From: Thermodesulfobacteriota bacterium
GTDB taxonomy: Bacteria; Desulfobacterota; Thermodesulfobacteria; Thermodesulfobacteriales; Thermodesulfobacteriaceae
Length of the DNA: 10,043 nucleotides
Direction: 5' to 3'
Assembly (NCBI GenBank): GCA_003641645.1
Contig: QNAZ01000016.1
Coordinates: 1 to 10,043, forward strand
The notes beneath the pieces are model-generated. The model did no database searches and was not told the DNA's origin. It worked only from the letters and a program-made list of their open reading frames with translations. Shown here in pieces: positions 6,705-10,043 of this stretch. A program made the position numbers and the translations under genes. Position 1 is the stretch's first letter; each line of letters begins with the position of its first letter.

Positions 6705-7371
6705 AATATTTTATGGTAGAAAAAATCTGCTTGTTTAATTTATCTTTTAATACCAATTTAAATTCATCTTTAGAAATAGAAGGAAGTGGAAATTCAAAAT
6801 TAATAGCATCTTTATAAGCTTTTTCAGTAATAGTTTTAGCTCTATCAACAAGCTCTGAGCATCGTGACTTTTCGATTTTTTCTACCATATTAAAAAATTT
6901 TATCAGTCTAAAAAATTTCTTTTTATCAAAATTCTCAAATGACTTTCCTTCTTCTACTATTTCTTCCAGATCAAGAATTAATTTTTTCATTTGATCTAAA
7001 AGCGGAATTTGGATTTGTTTTCTTAACTGTTCTTCAAGAAGTAAAAATTCATGTGCAAGCGTAAAATAGGTTTCTTCAGAAAAGTCTCTATACAATATAT
7101 TTTCTTTAAACCAATAGGCGAATTCTTTTCTTAAAAGATCAACCAGATACATAAAATCAAACACTTGATGTTGTAAAACAGATCTTAAATCTTCTATATT
7201 TAAAAGATCTCCCAAAAAAGAGAGTTCTTTATTATGATAAATATGTAAAAGAGCCCAAAGAAAATGTTTAGGTTTAAAGCTTATTTCTTTATCTTCTATA
7301 AAAAAAGAAGATTCCTCAGTTTGATATCTTTTAAAAACTTCATCTATCCATTCTATAGTATAAAATTTCAT
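6703..7371 (-). CDS. Unrecognised helical protein of 222 residues between alaS and nth
   Basis: I do not recognise this protein or any catalytic motif in it. It appears soluble and almost entirely alpha-helical, with no signal peptide or membrane segment. It has a single Cys (171), no CxxC pair and no Walker motif. Aromatic residues are abundant (many Phe, Tyr and Trp), notably in the first 110 residues: EWIDEVF 7-13, KHFLWALLHIYH 35-46 and FAYWFKE 84-90. Residues about 107-142 are rich in Leu, Glu and Lys with few helix breakers and could form a short coiled coil. A Pro-containing FEFPLPSIS (192-200) separates a final basic helix. The ATG at 7371 lies 1 bp after the alaS stop without a Shine-Dalgarno sequence, so translation is probably coupled to alaS. 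Codon use and composition match its neighbours, and the 669-bp uninterrupted frame supports a real gene. Function is unknown; position alone does not tie it to tRNA charging or DNA repair. Confidence 0.8.
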   Translation of the reverse strand: MKFYTIEWIDEVFKRYQTEESSFFIEDKEISFKPKHFLWALLHIYHNKELSFLGDLLNIEDLRSVLQHQVFDFMYLVDLLRKEFAYWFKENILYRDFSEETYFTLAHEFLLLEEQLRKQIQIPLLDQMKKLILDLEEIVEEGKSFENFDKKKFFRLIKFFNMVEKIEKSRCSELVDRAKTITEKAYKDAINFEFPLPSISKDEFKLVLKDKLNKQIFSTIKY

Positions 7372-7372
7372 T

Positions 7373-9979
7373 TTAAAAACTAAGTAATTCTTTTTTTAAT
7401 ATAGTTTTAATTCTTTCTGAACTAACCTTTTCTTTAAAACCACCTTGAGACAACTCTGCTTTGCCTCCGCCTTTTAAGCCTATAGATTCTCCCAATTTTT
7501 GAAAAATTTTATTAGCAGGGTATTTTTCTGCTAAATCCTTAGTTACCATACAAACTGCTAAAGGATTTCCTTGCTCTTTTTCTCCTATAAGGAAAATTAT
7601 TCCAGAACCAAGTTTATTTTTAAAATAATCTCCCATCTCTCTTAATTCTCCCATATTTTCTGCTTGGAAAGAGGCAACAAGAAGTTTAACTCCATTTACT
7701 TCTTCAACCTCTTTTAGCTTTTCCTCAAGAACTTTTTTAAGATCTACACTTTTTAATTTTTTAATCTCTCTTTCAAGCTCTTCTATTTCTTTAAAAAGAG
7801 CTTTTATTTTCTTTTCTATTTCCTTAGGTGTAGTTTTTAAATTTTCTGCAATCTTCTCAATTCTTTCTTCCAAACCTTTAACCCATTCATAAGCCTTTAA
7901 ACCTGCTATTGCCTCTATTCTTCTTATTCCAGATGCCACACTGCTTTCAGAAATTATTTTAAATAATCCTATATCTCCTGTTCTTTTTACATGTGTTCCT
8001 CCACAAAGTTCTATAGAGATTTCATTAATCTTTACTACTCTTACAATTTCTCCATATTTTTCTTCAAAAAGGGCTATAGCTCCCATTTTTTCTGCTTCTT
8101 CTTTTTTTACCCATAAGGTTTCAACCTGATAATTTTCTAAAATCCACCTATTTACTAATTCTTCTACTTTTTTAAGTTCCTTTGGTGTTACAGCTTGAAA
8201 ATGAGTAAAATCAAAACGAAGCCTATTTTCTTCAACTAAAGAACCAGATTGTCTTACATGGGAGCCTAAAAGTTTTCTTAAAGCAGAATGAAGTAAATGA
8301 GTTGCTGTGTGGTGTCTTTCTATATGAAATCTTCTATCTTTATCAACTTGCATTAATACTTCTTCATCTTTTTCAATAGTTCCTTCCAAAAGCTTAACTT
8401 TATGATAAATGAGTTCTCCTACCTTATGAGTTTCTAAAATCTTAGCTTTACCTTTAGAACCTATAACTATGCCTATATCATAAACCTGACCTCCACCTTC
8501 AGGATAAAAAGGTGTTAAATTGGTAATAAGATAGTAAAAATTATTTTCCTTTTTAATTTCTATAACCTTTGCTTTGGTTTCTAAAGTTTCATATCCTATA
8601 AATAGGGTTTGGAAATTTTCTTTAACTAAATCTTTAATAAATTGTGGCACTTTTTCTAAAGCTCCTCTCCAGGATTTTCTACTTTCTTCTCTTGCTTTTT
8701 CTCTCAGTTTTTCAAAAGTCTCTAAATCTAAAGAAAAACCAAGAGGTAAAACATAATCTCTTACTAAGTCATAAGGGAAACCATAGGTGTCATATAGTTT
8801 GAATAATACTTCACCAGGGACAACCTTTTTACCATCTTTTTGAAGTTTATTTATTTCTCTTTCAAGGATTTCAAGTCCAAGGCTTAGAGTTTCTAAAAAT
8901 CTTTCTTCTTCTATTCTGAGAATTTTTTTTATAGTTTCTTGATTTTTTGTTAGTTCTGGGTAAACATCTCCAAATTCTTGAACTACAGGGTCAACTAATT
9001 TATATAAAAATGCCTCTTTTAATCCAAGTAATTTCCCAAATCTTTCTGCACGTCTTATTATTCTTCTTAAAACATAACCTCTTCCTTCATTTGAGGGCAT
9101 AATTCCTTCTGCAAGAAGAAAAGTGCTTGCTCTTATATGATCAGCTATTACTCTAAAGGCACTTTCTGTATCCTTATTTTCTTTAAAAGCTCTACCTGTT
9201 ATTTCTGAAATTTTATGAATTATTCCTGCAAAAAGATCAGTTTCGTAATTAGAGGGAACTCCTTGAATTACTGCAGTAATTCTTTCAAGTCCCATTCCTG
9301 TATCTATACAACCCTTAGGTAAAGGTTTGAGATTACCTTTTTCATCTTTTTCATACTGCATAAAAACAAGATTCCATATTTCTAAAAATCTATCACAATC
9401 ACAACCTGGAGCACAGGTTGGTTTTTTACAGCCAAATTCTTCTCCCTGATCATAAACTATTTCTGAACAAGGACCACAGGGTCCAGTATCTCCCATAGCC
9501 CAGAAATTATCCTTTTCTCCTAACCTTACAATTTTTTCTTCAGGAAGACCTGCTATTTTTTTCCAGAGTTCTACTGCAGTATCATCTTTTTCATAAACAG
9601 TTACATAAAGACGTTCCTTAGGGAGATTTAAAACCTTTGTAATAAATTCCCAGGCATAAGCTATGGCTTCCTCTTTGAAATAATCTCCGAATGAAAAATT
9701 TCCGAGCATTTCAAAAAAAGTGTGATGTCTTGCAGTATAACCTACATTTTCTAAATCATTATGTTTTCCTCCTGCACGTATACATTTTTGACATGAAACA
9801 GCTCGAGTATAAGGTCTTGTTTCCTCTCCTAAGAATACTTTTTTAAACTGAACCATTCCAGCATTGGTAAAAAGAAGAGTTGGATCATCATAAGGAATAA
9901 GGGAGGAGCTTGGGACAACCTCATGTCCTAAATTTTTAAAGTAATCAATAAATAAAGTTCTTATTTCTTTTCCTTTCAT
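7373..9979 (-). CDS. alaS: Alanyl-tRNA synthetase
   Basis: AlaS attaches alanine to tRNA-Ala and hydrolyses mischarged Ser- and Gly-tRNA. The protein has 868 residues when started at the ATG at 9979, close to E. coli's 876. In order, I see a class II catalytic core with RAGGKHNDLENVG (68-80) and the adjoining TARHHTFFEMLGNFSFGDYFK, the CDCDRFLEIWNLVFMQ region, and class II motif 3 in DTGMGLERI. The editing domain follows with zinc ligands HTATH (His557, His561) and CGGTH (Cys659, His663). A Lys/Glu-rich coiled coil lies near 705-755, and the C-Ala domain ends with KGGGK and SQGGF. All key motifs are intact. A TTG at 9988 is an alternative start three codons earlier. I prefer ATG because EIRTLFIDYF then sits where family alignments place it; neither start has a clear ribosome binding site. 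It leads the next gene by 1 bp. Confidence 0.98.
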   Translation of the reverse strand: MKGKEIRTLFIDYFKNLGHEVVPSSSLIPYDDPTLLFTNAGMVQFKKVFLGEETRPYTRAVSCQKCIRAGGKHNDLENVGYTARHHTFFEMLGNFSFGDYFKEEAIAYAWEFITKVLNLPKERLYVTVYEKDDTAVELWKKIAGLPEEKIVRLGEKDNFWAMGDTGPCGPCSEIVYDQGEEFGCKKPTCAPGCDCDRFLEIWNLVFMQYEKDEKGNLKPLPKGCIDTGMGLERITAVIQGVPSNYETDLFAGIIHKISEITGRAFKENKDTESAFRVIADHIRASTFLLAEGIMPSNEGRGYVLRRIIRRAERFGKLLGLKEAFLYKLVDPVVQEFGDVYPELTKNQETIKKILRIEEERFLETLSLGLEILEREINKLQKDGKKVVPGEVLFKLYDTYGFPYDLVRDYVLPLGFSLDLETFEKLREKAREESRKSWRGALEKVPQFIKDLVKENFQTLFIGYETLETKAKVIEIKKENNFYYLITNLTPFYPEGGGQVYDIGIVIGSKGKAKILETHKVGELIYHKVKLLEGTIEKDEEVLMQVDKDRRFHIERHHTATHLLHSALRKLLGSHVRQSGSLVEENRLRFDFTHFQAVTPKELKKVEELVNRWILENYQVETLWVKKEEAEKMGAIALFEEKYGEIVRVVKINEISIELCGGTHVKRTGDIGLFKIISESSVASGIRRIEAIAGLKAYEWVKGLEERIEKIAENLKTTPKEIEKKIKALFKEIEELEREIKKLKSVDLKKVLEEKLKEVEEVNGVKLLVASFQAENMGELREMGDYFKNKLGSGIIFLIGEKEQGNPLAVCMVTKDLAEKYPANKIFQKLGESIGLKGGGKAELSQGGFKEKVSSERIKTILKKELLSF

Positions 9980-10043
9980 AAGTTTCAAAAATCAAAGTTT
10001 TTAATTTGTCTAAATCTATTTTAAGAGATTTTAAAATTTTAGC
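9945..10043 (-). CDS. Possible 3' end of an unidentified gene upstream of alaS
   Basis: Reading leftwards from the window edge, one frame stays open for 32 codons and stops at TGA (9947-9945), 35 bp inside alaS when alaS starts at its ATG. The peptide is Lys/Leu-rich and helical (AKILKSLKIDLDKLKTL near its start, ERKRNK near its end) with no recognisable motif. In many related bacteria recX or recA lies upstream of alaS, but this tail does not clearly resemble RecX. The missing Shine-Dalgarno site at alaS fits translational coupling from an overlapping upstream gene. The other two leftward frames meet stops within the first 25 bases (TAA at 10035-10033 and at 10022-10020), so this is the only frame that could carry a gene into the window. 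It may still be chance in AT-rich sequence. Confidence 0.35.
   Translation of the reverse strand, partial: AKILKSLKIDLDKLKTLIFETYERKRNKNFIY

Noticed and set aside
8574..8756. Rightward 60-codon open frame inside alaS
   Set aside because: It is antisense to intact AlaS sequence, with no ribosome binding site and no motif.
9986..9988. TTG as the start codon of alaS
   Set aside because: It adds only three residues, has no ribosome binding site, and the nearby ATG matches the usual position of AlaS starts.

Overview
The window is 10 kb of compact, AT-rich bacterial chromosome, roughly 30% G+C by eye. It is packed with housekeeping genes and shows no mobile element, CRISPR array, tRNA or rRNA. 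The proteins are rich in Lys, Glu and Ile. Together with the gene content (a KamA-family radical SAM protein ending in an 'SHETGK' type motif, and a RecG with an N-terminal extension) this suggests a thermophilic, anaerobic, low-GC bacterium, perhaps a Thermodesulfobacterium-like lineage. That placement is inference from composition and recalled similarity, not a search result.

The left half (1-5264) is read rightwards as one tightly packed gene string. It holds a KamA-family radical SAM protein cut by the left edge, a family 2 glycosyltransferase (1-bp overlap), RecG helicase (3-bp gap) and a stand-alone prephenate dehydrogenase (20-bp gap with a strong ribosome binding site). The right half (5223-10043) is read leftwards. 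In transcription order it holds the tail of an unidentified upstream ORF, alanyl-tRNA synthetase AlaS, an unrecognised 222-residue helical protein, endonuclease III and the prolipoprotein diacylglyceryl transferase Lgt. Gaps there are 1-9 bp or overlaps.

The two strings meet tail to tail. The tyrA-like and lgt coding regions overlap by 42 bp at 5223-5264, with no intergenic terminator. The longest non-coding stretch in the window is the 20 bp before the dehydrogenase, so no free space over 300 bases needs explaining. The promoters of both strings must lie outside the window or inside coding sequence.

The genes do not form a single pathway. RecG and Nth serve DNA repair and fork rescue, AlaS translation, Lgt lipoprotein maturation, and the dehydrogenase tyrosine synthesis. 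The least ordinary items are the KamA paralogue, which lacks the lysine-recognition residues of lysine 2,3-aminomutase, and the unidentified protein between alaS and nth. I see no convincing new multi-gene system.
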